Of a DNA stretch of 64,000 nucleotides, positions 43,028-51,684 are shown one piece after another. The DNA is taken from the NCBI GenBank assembly GCA_001604585.1, contig LVBW01000010.1, forward strand, positions 1-64,000. The letters run 5' to 3'. Positions within the stretch are counted from its first letter, which is position 1; each line of letters starts with the position of its first letter. The notes beneath the pieces are model-generated. The model had not been told where the DNA came from. It ran no database searches and saw only the letters and a program-made list of their open reading frames with translations. Position numbers and translations under genes: made by a program. This DNA comes from Puniceicoccales bacterium Verruco_02 (lineage in GTDB: Bacteria; Verrucomicrobiota; Verrucomicrobiia; Opitutales; Oceanipulchritudinaceae).

Positions 43028-44872
43028 CTACTTCTTCTTCTTTTTGAGGTGGCTTAGGTCGGCCATTCTCGGGGCCTGTGTCGTTGTCACCTTGCCGGGA
43101 GCTTCGGCCGCAATTGCCAGTTCTTCCTGGGTGCGCTTGTGGTTGGTGTAGAGCTGCTGGAGTATGCTCATGCAGTTGGACACCGTCCAGTAGAGGACTA
43201 GGCCCGAAGAGAAGTTGTAGCAGAAGAAGAGCATGACAAGGGGCATGAACTTCATGATTTTGGCCTGCATCGGGTCCATGCCGGGCGTCGGTGCCAGATG
43301 CATCTGGTAGAACATCGTAAAGCCCATTAGTAGAGGCAGGATGTTCACCGGGAAGCCGGAAATGGTCGCGATTGTGTCGGGCAGCGACAGGTCGCTAATC
43401 CAGAGAAAGTGCGCAAAGCGCAGCTCGCTGGCCCCGCGCAGCATGTAGTAGAAGGCTATGAAAATCGGTATCTGTATCAGGATGGGCAGGCAGCCTGCGA
43501 GGGGGTTGACCTTGTATTTCTTGAACAGGGCCATTGTCTCTTGGCTGAGCTTGGTCTGATTGTCCTTGTACTTCTCGCGCAGTTCCTTGAGCGGGCCTTG
43601 CAGGCGGGCCATCTTGCGGCTGTTTTCGGCGGCCTTGGCCGTCAGCGGCCAGAAGAGCAGGCGGATGGCGATTGTCATCAGTATGATGGCTAGGCCCCAG
43701 TTCACCACAAGCTGCTGCACTGCGGTGAGGCCCGTGTAGAAGAGCTTGCCCACAAAGCCGACGAAGCGCCCAATGAAGCCCAGAGGACTGGACCAGCCAA
43801 ACTGCATTACGCGATCCTGGCGAAGCTCCATCTGCGAAAGGCGGCGGTATTCCTTGGGGCCGATGTAGCAGGACAGGCTGATGTCCGCGCTCTGGCCCGG
43901 CTCTATGCTGCCGATGCCAAAGCCAATAGCGCCGCTCATGCCCTTGACGGTCTTGCCGTCGCTAGTCATGCCAAGGTCCACGGGCTTCATCACGATGGTG
44001 CGGGCCGGGCTGGTGGGGGTCAGGATGCTGGCGAAGAAGGAGTTCTTGGTCGATGCCCAAAGTATGCGGGCGTCCTTCTGTATGAAAGCTTTTGGCTCGG
44101 AACTGGAGAACCAGCCCCCACCGCTGAAGTCCGAGGGGTGCTTGTAGGTGTAGCTGTCCCCGTCGTAGTAGCCGGTGTTTATGTTGTAGCCGTAGTAGTC
44201 GCTGGCGTCCGGGGCGGATGCGCCAAGGTCGAGGAACACGTCTCCGCCCTCAAAGCTGGCCGCGCCCTTGTTGATGATGCTCGTTTTGTGGCTGATGGTG
44301 TAGGGGTCCGGGCCTTCGCTGCTGCTGCTAATCTCGTAACTGCGTACAACGCTGACTCCGGGCGCAATCTCGCTGCGGAACACGACCTTGTTTGTGTCGA
44401 TGCGGTCCACGGCGTAGGCCTGAGTCTGGGCGCTTAGGATGCCCATCTGCCACTTGTCGATGGCAAGAAGCGGGGCCTTGGCCGCCTCGTTGAAAATGTA
44501 CGGTGCGTCCTCGCCTTGCACTGCGGCGTATTTCTTGAATGCCACATGGCCGATGGCACCGCCGTGGCTGGTGAATTCGACGCGGATAAACTCGTTCTCC
44601 AGCACTGGGCGCTGCTCGGGGGCGTTGGGCACCACAGGAGGGGGTAGGGAGGGGGCGGAGACTATCTCTGCCGCGGGTGCAGGCACATATCCCTGCTGCA
44701 CAGGGCTTTGCTGCTGCTGCTGGTTGGCTTGGCGTATCATTTCGGCGCGCTGCTCTTCGCGGGCACGTGCCAGTTCCTCCTGCTGGGCGGCCATCTGCCG
44801 GTTCTGCCAGAATAGCAGACCCATTGCGGCTATCAGCAGCAGGATGCCGATTGTTGTATTCTTCTTGTCCAT
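43028..44872 (-). CDS. yidC: Membrane protein insertase YidC
   Basis: Inserts and folds inner-membrane proteins. The 614-residue protein has an N-terminal membrane anchor (NTTIGILLLIAAMGLLFW), a Gln/Pro-rich linker, a large periplasmic domain (about 80-370) as in other diderms, and the conserved five-helix core (LVVNWGLAIILMTIAIRLLF, CLPILIQIPIFIAFYYMLRG, LVLYWTVSNCMSILQQ) with a Lys-rich C-terminus. Its ATG overlaps the yidD stop by one base, showing translational coupling in the rpmH-rnpA-yidD-yidC operon. Confidence 0.97.
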   Translation of the reverse strand: MDKKNTTIGILLLIAAMGLLFWQNRQMAAQQEELARAREEQRAEMIRQANQQQQQSPVQQGYVPAPAAEIVSAPSLPPPVVPNAPEQRPVLENEFIRVEFTSHGGAIGHVAFKKYAAVQGEDAPYIFNEAAKAPLLAIDKWQMGILSAQTQAYAVDRIDTNKVVFRSEIAPGVSVVRSYEISSSSEGPDPYTISHKTSIINKGAASFEGGDVFLDLGASAPDASDYYGYNINTGYYDGDSYTYKHPSDFSGGGWFSSSEPKAFIQKDARILWASTKNSFFASILTPTSPARTIVMKPVDLGMTSDGKTVKGMSGAIGFGIGSIEPGQSADISLSCYIGPKEYRRLSQMELRQDRVMQFGWSSPLGFIGRFVGFVGKLFYTGLTAVQQLVVNWGLAIILMTIAIRLLFWPLTAKAAENSRKMARLQGPLKELREKYKDNQTKLSQETMALFKKYKVNPLAGCLPILIQIPIFIAFYYMLRGASELRFAHFLWISDLSLPDTIATISGFPVNILPLLMGFTMFYQMHLAPTPGMDPMQAKIMKFMPLVMLFFCYNFSSGLVLYWTVSNCMSILQQLYTNHKRTQEELAIAAEAPGKVTTTQAPRMADLSHLKKKKK

Positions 44873-45144
44873 CAGTGTGTTTTATGCCGTGGCGGGGGGA
44901 CGGGGTCATAGCCCTGTCCACCAAGCGGATGGCAACGTAAGATTCGTCTTGTGGCAAGCAACAAGCCCCTTGCCGGGCCGTGAATTTTCAGCGCCTCAGA
45001 GGCGTAGCGCGAGCAGCTTGGCTCGAAGCGGCAGCCCATGCCGGGGCCTGCTATTAGGTGCAATAGCGGCGAGACCAGTAGCTGGTATATGCGGATTAGG
45101 CCAAGGAGCAGGGCCGTTGCAAGGCGCGAGGGCAGGCTTTTCAT
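44872..45144 (-). CDS. yidD: Membrane protein insertion efficiency factor YidD
   Basis: A 90-residue peripheral membrane protein assisting YidC. The family signature is clear: [29 protein letters not shown] with the three cysteines in the usual spacing, and [17 protein letters not shown]. It overlaps rnpA by 4 nt upstream and yidC by one base downstream, the standard order in this operon. Confidence 0.95.
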   Translation of the reverse strand: MKSLPSRLATALLLGLIRIYQLLVSPLLHLIAGPGMGCRFEPSCSRYASEALKIHGPARGLLLATRRILRCHPLGGQGYDPVPPPRHKTH

Positions 45145-45500
45145 GCCGTCCTTTCGGGCCTTAGGCGTGGGACAATGCGCTTTAGTTGGTCTTCGTACAG
45201 CTCCCGCACGGCGGGGCCGCTCATCGTGAATATGGGCGCGCTGGCAATCAGCAGCACGTCGCAGGAGCCTGGCAGGCTATCCTGCGTGTTGCGGAAGGCC
45301 TCGCGCAGCAGGCGTTTGGCGCGGCTGCGGCAGACGGAGTTGCCAACCTTTTTGGAGGCTATTACGCCAAGGCGGCGAAGCCCAGAGTCTGTCAGGCGGA
45401 TTCGCAGGCGGAATGCAGAGCATACGCACCCGGATGAACGGGCGCGCATCTGTTCAAAATCCGCGCCCGTGCGCAGATGCTGCGCCCCGCTAAGCCGCAT
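45141..45500 (-). CDS. rnpA: Ribonuclease P protein component
   Basis: Protein subunit of RNase P, 119 residues, basic. The RNA-binding RNR-like motif appears as [19 protein letters not shown], preceded by [11 protein letters not shown]. It lies 90 nt after rpmH on the same strand and overlaps yidD by 4 nt. The RNase P RNA gene itself was not found in this window. Confidence 0.93.
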   Translation of the reverse strand: MRLSGAQHLRTGADFEQMRARSSGCVCSAFRLRIRLTDSGLRRLGVIASKKVGNSVCRSRAKRLLREAFRNTQDSLPGSCDVLLIASAPIFTMSGPAVRELYEDQLKRIVPRLRPERTA

Positions 45501-45590
45501 AGGAATAACTTGCGGAAAAGAACTACTTGCCGAAGAGAGCCGAGCCGTTCCGCGGGTGCGGACCGGCCAGAGGCCGCTCCGGCGAGGGGA

Positions 45591-45737
45591 CTAGTTGCTG
45601 ATCGTGGAGGCGAGGCGCTTGCGGCCGTGGGCGCGGCGAGCGTTGATCACGCCACGACCACCCTTGGTGGCCATGCGTGCGCGGAAGCCGAATTTGCGGA
45701 TGCGGCGGATCTTGGAAGGGCGGTATGTAGGTTGCAT
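45591..45737 (-). CDS. rpmH: Large ribosomal subunit protein bL34
   Basis: A 48-residue, very basic ribosomal protein. The frame reads [20 protein letters not shown], continues with [20 protein letters not shown] and ends RLASTISN, fully matching the bL34 pattern. It is too short to stand out among the overlapping frames here. First gene of the rpmH-rnpA-yidD-yidC operon, with a TTGACA promoter 31 nt upstream of the ATG. This operon often lies near the replication origin, but no dnaA gene or DnaA-box cluster is visible around it. Confidence 0.96.
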   Translation of the reverse strand: MQPTYRPSKIRRIRKFGFRARMATKGGRGVINARRAHGRKRLASTISN

Positions 45738-45768
45738 TTGCTCGTGCTGTTAAATGGAAAAGCGCCCA

Positions 45769-45796
45769 ATTCAATCGCCGCCGCCGTCTTTGTCAA
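45769..45796 (-). promoter_or_regulatory. Promoter of the rpmH operon
   Basis: On the minus strand a perfect TTGACA (45796-45791) and TTGAAT (45774-45769) are 16 nt apart. This should drive rpmH, rnpA, yidD and yidC. Confidence 0.6.
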
Positions 45797-45829
45797 GCAT
45801 CGCGAGCGGCTAAAGATTGCAAACACCTT

Positions 45830-46255
45830 CTATGCCTTGCCCTCTCGCAGCTTTGCCACGTAGTCTTGCGCGCCCTGGCTGAAGTAGCGTTCGCCGCGAA
45901 GCACTGCAATTATGCCCTTGTTAAGCTCGGCAAGCCCGTAGGCTTTTTCGACAAATCCATGTGCGTCTCCCTCCAAGGCCATGCGCACGGAGTATGCATC
46001 CAAAGAGCCGCTGAACACGATCACCTTTGTCGAGGGCAGGCCTTTGCGTATCTTGCGCAGCATGTCCAGTCCGCTTATTCCGGGCAGGCGGATGTCAAGG
46101 ATCACAAGGTCTGGCTTCTTGCTCATGCAGCAGTCGAGGGCCGTGTGCCCGTCGCTGCAACAGCCAAGGTATTCGACATCGGGCAGCATTTGCACGAACT
46201 CGCCAAAGAGTTCGGACAACATGCCCTCGTCCTCGATCATTAGTATCTTGTCCAT
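45830..46255 (-). CDS. Single-domain response regulator
   Basis: A 141-residue receiver protein with no DNA-binding domain. It has the acidic pocket IEDEGM, phospho-acceptor Asp in DLVILDIRLPG (about residue 51), the conserved Ser/Thr in VIVFSGS and Lys in FVEKAYG. The last 25 residues (GERYFSQGAQDYVAKLREGKA) resemble the linker that precedes an HTH in NarL-type regulators, so it may be a regulator that lost its output domain. I take ATG 46255; the frame opens at 46318. The hybrid kinase at 117-2357 is the only histidine kinase in the window. Confidence 0.82.
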   Translation of the reverse strand: MDKILMIEDEGMLSELFGEFVQMLPDVEYLGCCSDGHTALDCCMSKKPDLVILDIRLPGISGLDMLRKIRKGLPSTKVIVFSGSLDAYSVRMALEGDAHGFVEKAYGLAELNKGIIAVLRGERYFSQGAQDYVAKLREGKA

Positions 46256-46350
46256 TCTGGAAGCTTGGGAGGGGAGCTGAAGCAGATGTACGCTACACCA
46301 GCATTGGAGCGGGTTCAACGCTAGAGGTGTTTTGGCACTGGCAATTCCCC

Positions 46351-47295
46351 TTATGCCCTTGGGTGGGCCTGATGATGGGCGGCTTTCATGCGCGTGGTGC
46401 TTACGTGCGTGTAAACCTGTGTTGTGGAAAGGCTTGAATGGCCAAGCAGGCTTTGCACAGTGCGTAGGTCAGCACCCTCGTCCAGCATGTGCGTGGCGCA
46501 GCTGTGGCGCAGTTTGTGCGGGGTAAGGTCCACGGGCAGCCCCACGGACAAAAGGCATAGCTTCAGGCGTCGTTGCACCCAGCGGGTCTGGCAGGCTTGT
46601 GCAGGCCAAGCGTCCCAGAGCAATACAGGCTCCTCGTAGGCCGGGATGAAGGGGAGGGTGGAGCGGTACTCTTGCAGGCAGCGCACGGCCTGTTCACCAA
46701 TCGGGCAGAGGCGTTCCTTGCGCCCTTTGCCGAGCACTCGCGCCAGTCCTTGAGACAGGTCCAGGTCCCGCCAGCGAAGGTTTACCAGCTCGCTTACGCG
46801 CAGGCCCGCCCCGTATAGGATTTCGAGCATGACCGAATCTCTGGCGACAGCAAAGTCATCGCGCGGTGTGTTGCCAGTGCGCAGCTTTTCCGGGGACTGG
46901 AGCAGCTCCGCCATCTGAGTCTGGGTTAGGAAACGTGGCAGGGGGATGCGTGCTTTTGGAACGGCGATTTCCCTGAACGGATTGCTGGAAGAGATCTGCT
47001 TTTTGAGCATCCAGTCGAAAAAGGTACGCAGGCCCGAAACGCGAAGGCGCAGGCTGCGGCGCGAAATTCCGCTCTGCGACTCGATGACCAGCCCGCGTAC
47101 ACTCTTTTTGTCGATGGCGTCGAAGTCGCCCTTCCAGCCCTCGCGCACGAGGTGTTCATACATCGCATCTATGGCCTGAGAGTAGTTGCGCGCCGTGTAT
47201 TCGGAAAGCCTCCTTTCCGCCAAGAGATACGCTAGGAAATGCTGGCGCGCCTCCATCGCCTTTTCTCCCACAGCCTTGATGGTTTTTGCGTCCAT
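46351..47295 (-). CDS. Tyrosine recombinase of the XerC/XerD type
   Basis: Site-specific recombinase of 314 residues, most likely resolving chromosome dimers at dif. The N-terminal SAM-like core-binding domain covers about 15-105, and all catalytic residues are visible: Arg166 in GAGLRVSE, the beta-hairpin Lys in GKGRKER, His260 and Arg263 in HKLRHS, His286 in LLGHSSL and the nucleophile Tyr295 in TTQVYTH. No phage genes, attachment repeats or cargo flank it, so a housekeeping Xer role fits better than an integrase role. XerC or XerD cannot be decided from this copy alone. Confidence 0.9.
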   Translation of the reverse strand: MDAKTIKAVGEKAMEARQHFLAYLLAERRLSEYTARNYSQAIDAMYEHLVREGWKGDFDAIDKKSVRGLVIESQSGISRRSLRLRVSGLRTFFDWMLKKQISSSNPFREIAVPKARIPLPRFLTQTQMAELLQSPEKLRTGNTPRDDFAVARDSVMLEILYGAGLRVSELVNLRWRDLDLSQGLARVLGKGRKERLCPIGEQAVRCLQEYRSTLPFIPAYEEPVLLWDAWPAQACQTRWVQRRLKLCLLSVGLPVDLTPHKLRHSCATHMLDEGADLRTVQSLLGHSSLSTTQVYTHVSTTRMKAAHHQAHPRA

Positions 47296-47319
47296 GCGAC
47301 AAGTGCCTACTGGTGGAAC

Positions 47320-49098
47320 TTACCAGTTGCCTTCGATCATGAAGGGTAGCCTAGCCTGTGCTCCGTCCGTAAGCGAGCAGCGCGAGAGTTCTTTGGACAG
47401 GGTCTGAAGCCTGCTGGCGGGGTTGCGGCTCTGGACCCTTGTGTTGAAGAGGTTACTCAACTGTTCGGCAAAGCCAATGCTCACCGGGCACTCCACTACG
47501 GGGCAGTCATTGTCCAGTTCGGCCAGTTTTCGCGCCTCTGCCACGGCTTCGCCAAGGCCGCCGTGCATGTCTGCAAGCCCGTTGACAACTGCTGCGGAGC
47601 CGGACCATATGCGTCCGTTGGCCAGCTGCTGCACTATTGCGCCGTCCATGTTGCGCCCGCTGGCCACAATTTCGATAAAGCGGCCGTAGATGCTGTTCAC
47701 GAGGTTTTTGTGCAGAGCCATTTCGGCAGGGTCTTTCTCCTTGAGCGAAGAGTACATGTCGGCGAAGGGGGATGTTGTCACGCGTTCGGAGTTTATGCCC
47801 CATCCTCCAACAAGTTCCTCTATGTCGATAAATAGCGAGAACACCCCGATGGAGCCTGTAAGGGTAGTTGGTTCGACCAGTATGCGGTCTGCTCCGGCGC
47901 TGAGCCAGTAGCCGCCCGAGGCAGCCATTCTGCCCATCGAGACTACTATGGGACGCTCCCGCCCTAGAGCCTCCACCTCGCGCCGTATGCGTTCGGAGGC
48001 TATCGCGCTGCCGCCTGGGCTGTTTACGCGCAGAACAACGGCGCGGACTTTGTCATCGCTGCGAAGCTTGCGAAGGGTGTCAATTATTCGCTCGGCCCCT
48101 GCCTCGTCCCAGGCGCCGCGCCCGGAGACTATCTCGCCCTCTATATAGACTATGGCGATTCGGTCGGCATTGTCTTTGGCAGGCAGCTTTGGGCAGCAGT
48201 TCTCGGCGATATAGTCGGCCATGTAGATGGAGCTGAAGCCTGCCCCCTCGGCTCCGGCCAGTTGCGCGAGTTTGTCGGCCAGCTCGTCCTCATATCCCAC
48301 GATGTCCACAAAGCCCTCCTGTCTTGCCTGTTCAGCGTCCAGCAATCCCGTGCTGCGCGAGATTTCGCCGATGCGCTCGAAGCCAATGCCGCGGCTTTCG
48401 GAGAGGGCCAGTGCGAGGGCTGCCCATGCGTCGTCCAGAAATGCCTGAAGCTGTTCGCGGTCTTCCTCGCTCATGTTCTCACGGGTAAAGGTCTCGATGG
48501 CGGACTTGTAAGAGCCTGCGCTGGCCGTCTGCACCCGTATGCCGTAGCGTTCAAATGCCTTGGCTAGGTATATGCTTTCTGCCGCCAGCCCTTGTATGCC
48601 CAGTGTTGACAGGGGCTGCATCCAGACTTCGTCCGCCGCGCTTGCCAGTGCGTAGTCTTTCATCCCGGCATCTTCGAGCAACGCGTAAACGGGTTTGCCG
48701 CTCTGGCGGAAGCGGGCAAGGGCGGACCGGATTTCCACAATGCTGGAAAAGCCTGTGCTTGGCAGCTCCGGCCCGGCTCCGCGCAGCAGGATTGCTTTTA
48801 TGCGGGAGTCGCCAGCGGCCCTGTCGATGTTGTCCAACAGGCTCTTCAGGGGGAGGCGCTTGCCAAGGGGTTGCCTGCCCAGCAGGGCGCCAAGCGAACC
48901 GGTGTCAAGTGGGGCGTCTGGTATCTCCGCGCCCATGTCAAGCACAAGAACGGCACTGTTTGGCAGCTTGGTTCTGAAAGAGTTGCCTGCAATGGCAATG
49001 AAGCTTATGGTTATGACGTAAAAGAACACCGTTGCAAGCAGCATGGAGGCCAGCATCACAAGGCTCTTGCTGATCACGTTTTTCAGGAATTTTCTCAT
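47320..49098 (-). CDS. sppA: Signal peptide peptidase SppA, long type
   Basis: Membrane-bound serine protease of 592 residues degrading cleaved signal peptides. One N-terminal membrane segment (SLVMLASMLLATVFFYVITI) is followed by two tandem S49 domains, as in the 67-kDa E. coli enzyme. The catalytic serine is in SMGRMAASGGYWLSAGAD of the second domain and the general-base lysine is expected in the first (MKDYALASAADEVWM). VNSPGGSAIASERI is also typical. It lies upstream of the Xer gene on the same strand after a 24-nt gap. Confidence 0.92.
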   Translation of the reverse strand: MRKFLKNVISKSLVMLASMLLATVFFYVITISFIAIAGNSFRTKLPNSAVLVLDMGAEIPDAPLDTGSLGALLGRQPLGKRLPLKSLLDNIDRAAGDSRIKAILLRGAGPELPSTGFSSIVEIRSALARFRQSGKPVYALLEDAGMKDYALASAADEVWMQPLSTLGIQGLAAESIYLAKAFERYGIRVQTASAGSYKSAIETFTRENMSEEDREQLQAFLDDAWAALALALSESRGIGFERIGEISRSTGLLDAEQARQEGFVDIVGYEDELADKLAQLAGAEGAGFSSIYMADYIAENCCPKLPAKDNADRIAIVYIEGEIVSGRGAWDEAGAERIIDTLRKLRSDDKVRAVVLRVNSPGGSAIASERIRREVEALGRERPIVVSMGRMAASGGYWLSAGADRILVEPTTLTGSIGVFSLFIDIEELVGGWGINSERVTTSPFADMYSSLKEKDPAEMALHKNLVNSIYGRFIEIVASGRNMDGAIVQQLANGRIWSGSAAVVNGLADMHGGLGEAVAEARKLAELDNDCPVVECPVSIGFAEQLSNLFNTRVQSRNPASRLQTLSKELSRCSLTDGAQARLPFMIEGNW

Positions 49099-49246
49099 CT
49101 TCTGACTCGGGGTGGTTCAGACTGGTTGGCGGCTTAAGTCCAGTTTTTCGCAAGCCAGCCCTTATGACAAGCGCCAACACTGGAACCAGCACCCCATTCT
49201 GCTTCTCCAAGACAATATCCAACCTCTCACCCAAGAATCTCATCCC

Positions 49247-49921
49247 ATGAGCAAGCTCGTCATCGTCGCAGCCATCGTCATCGCCCTCGCCGTCGGCGGG
49301 GGTTCCTATGTTTATGTCCAGAAACAGGAACAGGCCCATCAGGAACAGTTGAAAGAGGAGCAGGCAAGGGCTTTGGAGCAAAAGACTATTCTTGAGGCCG
49401 AAGCACGTGCCTCCGATGCCGCCGCTGCAAAGGCGCGCGAACAGGCCGAGGAGGCCCGTCGCATGGCCCAGCAGCAAAAGGAGCTGGCCGAGCGTGAAAA
49501 GCAGGCCCAGATTGCGGCCTTGAACGAGCGTCTGGCCCGCGAGGCAGCCCAGCGCGAACAGGCACAGGCAGCATTGGCCGAGCTGGAAAGACAGCGTCAG
49601 CTTCTGGCCGCCCAGCAAGAGGAGACGGCCCGCCGTCTGGCCGCCTTGGAGGCCGCGCAGAAGGCTGAAGACCCATCGCTTGCCGCGCTCAAGCGCGAGG
49701 CCGCATTGCGCGAGGCGGAACTTGCCCGCATTGCCGAGGAGAACCGCCGCCTTCAGGCCGAGTATCAGAAGTCCCTCGAACAGCAGATCGCCACCGAGGA
49801 CGAGATCGTGCGCAAGGGAGGCACAATCAGCATTCCCAACTACGACGTGCGCTCCATGAACGACCGCCGTCGCGAGGCCGTGCTGCTGCGTCAGCGCATG
49901 GAATACGAAAGCTCCAAGTAG
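49247..49921 (+). CDS. Membrane-anchored coiled-coil protein
   Basis: A 224-residue protein with one N-terminal membrane segment (LVIVAAIVIALAVGGGSYVYV) and then about 170 residues of Glu/Ala/Arg/Gln-rich heptad repeats, predicted as a long coiled coil, ending in a short segment ISIPNYDVRSMNDRRREAVLL. The frame opens at 49112, but the membrane anchor right after MSK fixes the ATG at 49247. Such proteins act as scaffolds or spacers in the envelope; no specific family recognised. It is divergent from sppA and precedes the tRNA pair. Confidence 0.7.
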   Translation: MSKLVIVAAIVIALAVGGGSYVYVQKQEQAHQEQLKEEQARALEQKTILEAEARASDAAAAKAREQAEEARRMAQQQKELAEREKQAQIAALNERLAREAAQREQAQAALAELERQRQLLAAQQEETARRLAALEAAQKAEDPSLAALKREAALREAELARIAEENRRLQAEYQKSLEQQIATEDEIVRKGGTISIPNYDVRSMNDRRREAVLLRQRMEYESSK

Positions 49922-50012
49922 GCCGGGGGGCATTTTCTGGCAAATTTTCGCTTGCAGATTGATTCAGGAACTATTTACTCGGGCCTTTCTCGCCAATCGG
50001 CGGATCTGAAGT

Positions 50013-50088
50013 GCCTGGCTAGCTCAATTGGTAGAGCAGCAGACTCTTAATCTGTTGGTTCTGGGTTCGAGTCCCAGGCCAGGTACCA
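50013..50088 (+). tRNA. tRNA-Lys (anticodon CTT)
   Basis: Cloverleaf: acceptor GCCTGGC pairs with GCCAGGT, D-stem GCTC/GAGC, anticodon stem GCAGA/TCTGT around loop CTCTTAA (anticodon CTT), T-arm CTGGG-TTCGAGT-CCCAG, discriminator A and an encoded CCA. Length 76. Confidence 0.96.
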
Positions 50089-50127
50089 CTTCAGTCACAT
50101 CCGTGCGACTTGCCGGGTAATCGACGG

Positions 50128-50203
50128 GCCAGCTTAGCTCAGTTGGTAGAGCAACTCACTTGTAATGAGTAGGTCGCCGGTTCGACTCCGGCAGCTGGCT
50201 CCA
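50128..50203 (+). tRNA. tRNA-Thr (anticodon TGT)
   Basis: Cloverleaf: acceptor GCCAGCT pairs with AGCTGGC, anticodon stem ACTCA/TGAGT around loop CTTGTAA (anticodon TGT), T-arm GCCGG-TTCGACT-CCGGC, discriminator T and an encoded CCA. It lies 39 nt after tRNA-Lys, probably in one transcript. Confidence 0.96.
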
Positions 50204-50313
50204 GCTCGCTTTCTTGGGTTCTCCGCCATCGTCGGGGGGTCTGTTGGCAGCCACCGCAACAGGCACGATTGATCGCGCGCGTGTCGTTTGTTGGCTTGAC
50301 CATGTTAATGCGA

Positions 50314-50348
50314 AACGGGCGAGTCTTCGCGAAGAGAACCCGCCCGTT
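50314..50348. terminator. Hairpin downstream of the PEP-CTERM gene and tRNA-Thr
   Basis: AACGGGCG (50314-50321) pairs with CGCCCGTT (50341-50348). Neither side has a strong T-tract, so its termination efficiency is uncertain. Confidence 0.5.
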
Positions 50349-50379
50349 CACATGTTGTCTTGATAGTGATAGAGTCCAG

Positions 50380-51042
50380 CTAGCTCTTGCGTCTTTTCAG
50401 TGCGGCAAGAGCCAGTGCTCCGCACCCGAGCATGGCAGCATACGTGGATGGCTCTGGTACGACAAGATACGGTTTGTAGTTGCTGCTGTCTGCGGTGTAG
50501 AAGCTAAACCCGGCGTCGCGGTTGCTGTAATCCCCGGTTGTGTTTGGCTCGAAGCTGAAGCAGCTATAGTTGTAGCCATTATTGAGGTCGCTCTCGATGT
50601 ACGAGGTGACGTCAATACTCAGCCAGCCGCTCAGGCCAGCAGCAACGGTGCTTACCACAACGTCGCCGTATAGCTTTTGTGAGGCGTTGCCGTTGGCGTT
50701 CGAAGCGTTGCTCACGTGTTTGATGGAGCCTGCGTCGGGGGTAGTTCCCGTCAGGTAGCTGTTGATTATATATATGTTCAGCGTGGCGGTAGAGCCGGCA
50801 AGATGCGCAAGTCCGGAGATGCTGAACTGGATGAATGCACGGTTGTAACTTAATGTGTCACTGGTGCCCCAAAACATGTAAGAGGCATTATTGACGGTGG
50901 ATGTGCTGTCGAAGTAATCATACGATGAGCCTACCTCGTCGTGGAAGTAGCCGTCGTTGATGGAGGATGGCGTCACGACGACGCCATAGGCTGACGATAA
51001 TGTCAGCATGAGTATGCCTGTTAGAGGTATGGGAGATTTCAT
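50380..51042 (-). CDS. Exported PEP-CTERM protein with DNRLRE-like domain
   Basis: A 220-residue secreted protein: signal peptide (PLTGILMLTLSSAYG), a middle domain resembling DNRLRE/carbohydrate-binding modules of secreted proteins (RAFIQFSISGLAHLAGSTAT, TLNIYIINSYLTG, WLSIDVTSYIESDLNNG, NRDAGFSFYTADSSNYKPYL), and the C-terminal exosortase tail VVPEPSTYAAMLGCGALALA with the basic end KRRKS. The Ser/Asn/Tyr-rich middle and lower G+C match the first PEP-CTERM gene. ATG 51042 follows an in-frame GTG at 51048. Function may be cell-surface or extracellular matrix. Confidence 0.85.
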   Translation of the reverse strand: MKSPIPLTGILMLTLSSAYGVVVTPSSINDGYFHDEVGSSYDYFDSTSTVNNASYMFWGTSDTLSYNRAFIQFSISGLAHLAGSTATLNIYIINSYLTGTTPDAGSIKHVSNASNANGNASQKLYGDVVVSTVAAGLSGWLSIDVTSYIESDLNNGYNYSCFSFEPNTTGDYSNRDAGFSFYTADSSNYKPYLVVPEPSTYAAMLGCGALALAALKRRKS

Positions 51043-51139
51043 GCGCACGGCAGGCTAGAATCGTATGTCAGCTGGTGCAGCCCGATTTAATCGTTTGGTA
51101 GATGAACCGCACTTTTTCTTATCGGCCTTGGCGCGCTTT

Positions 51140-51568
51140 CTAGCGCATTCCCTGCACCCAGCCAAGTTCACCGGGGCCTATGATGCTGCGGTAGTAGCAG
51201 CTCATGCGGCTGTTGCCGTCGGCCCCCTTTGTGTGGCAGCCGCCCTGCCCGCGGGGGCGTACAAGGTAGAGTAGCGAGTTCTGCTCGCAGTTGACGCGCA
51301 CATCCACGATGTCGAGATAGTCCCCGCTTGTTGCGCCCTTTATCCACAGCTCGTTGCGGCTGCTGGACCAGAACACGGCCACCCGGTCCTTGAGAGTGCG
51401 CTCCAGGGTCTGGCGGTTGGCATAGGCCACGACGAGAAGCTCCAGCGTGTCGGCGTGCTGGACGGCCACCGGGAGCAGGGCCTGTCCACTGGCGGCCACC
51501 TTGCCCAGCTTGTCAAAGTCCAGTCTCTCCACAAGGCCTTCTTCGATTTCGCGGCTCATGGCAGGCAT
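51140..51568 (-). CDS. hisI: Phosphoribosyl-AMP cyclohydrolase
   Basis: Third step of histidine synthesis, opening the adenine ring of phosphoribosyl-AMP. The 142-residue protein has VVAYANRQTLERTL, VFWSSSRNELWIKGATSGD, VNCEQNSLLYLV and the zinc-binding GGCHTK...SCYYR cysteines. It lacks the fused HisE domain. Transcribed divergently from the dapF-like gene; no other his gene is near. Confidence 0.93.
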   Translation of the reverse strand: MPAMSREIEEGLVERLDFDKLGKVAASGQALLPVAVQHADTLELLVVAYANRQTLERTLKDRVAVFWSSSRNELWIKGATSGDYLDIVDVRVNCEQNSLLYLVRPRGQGGCHTKGADGNSRMSCYYRSIIGPGELGWVQGMR

Positions 51569-51684
51569 TCTTGCAGGTGCCGCAGTGCTTTGGAAGCTTG
51601 GATATTGGCGGGCCTTGCCGTTTGAACCGGCTTTGCAGCGATTGCTTGCCTGCCGGGCCGGGTCTTGCCATGCTCCCGCCTTTT

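Noticed and set aside
44700-44740. Repeated CTG/GCT triplets in yidC as a microsatellite
   Set aside because: They encode the Gln-rich linker after the membrane anchor and are short.
46351-47295. Tyrosine recombinase as an integrase of a mobile element
   Set aside because: No attachment repeats, phage or cargo genes flank it, and no tRNA lies at its border; Xer housekeeping role fits better.
50013-50203. tRNA-Lys/tRNA-Thr pair as an integration site
   Set aside because: Both tRNAs are intact, with no duplicated 3' ends or integrase next to them.
51340-51348. Perfect DnaA box TTATCCACA
   Set aside because: It is a single copy inside the hisI coding sequence, with no cluster of boxes and no dnaA gene nearby, so no origin is claimed.
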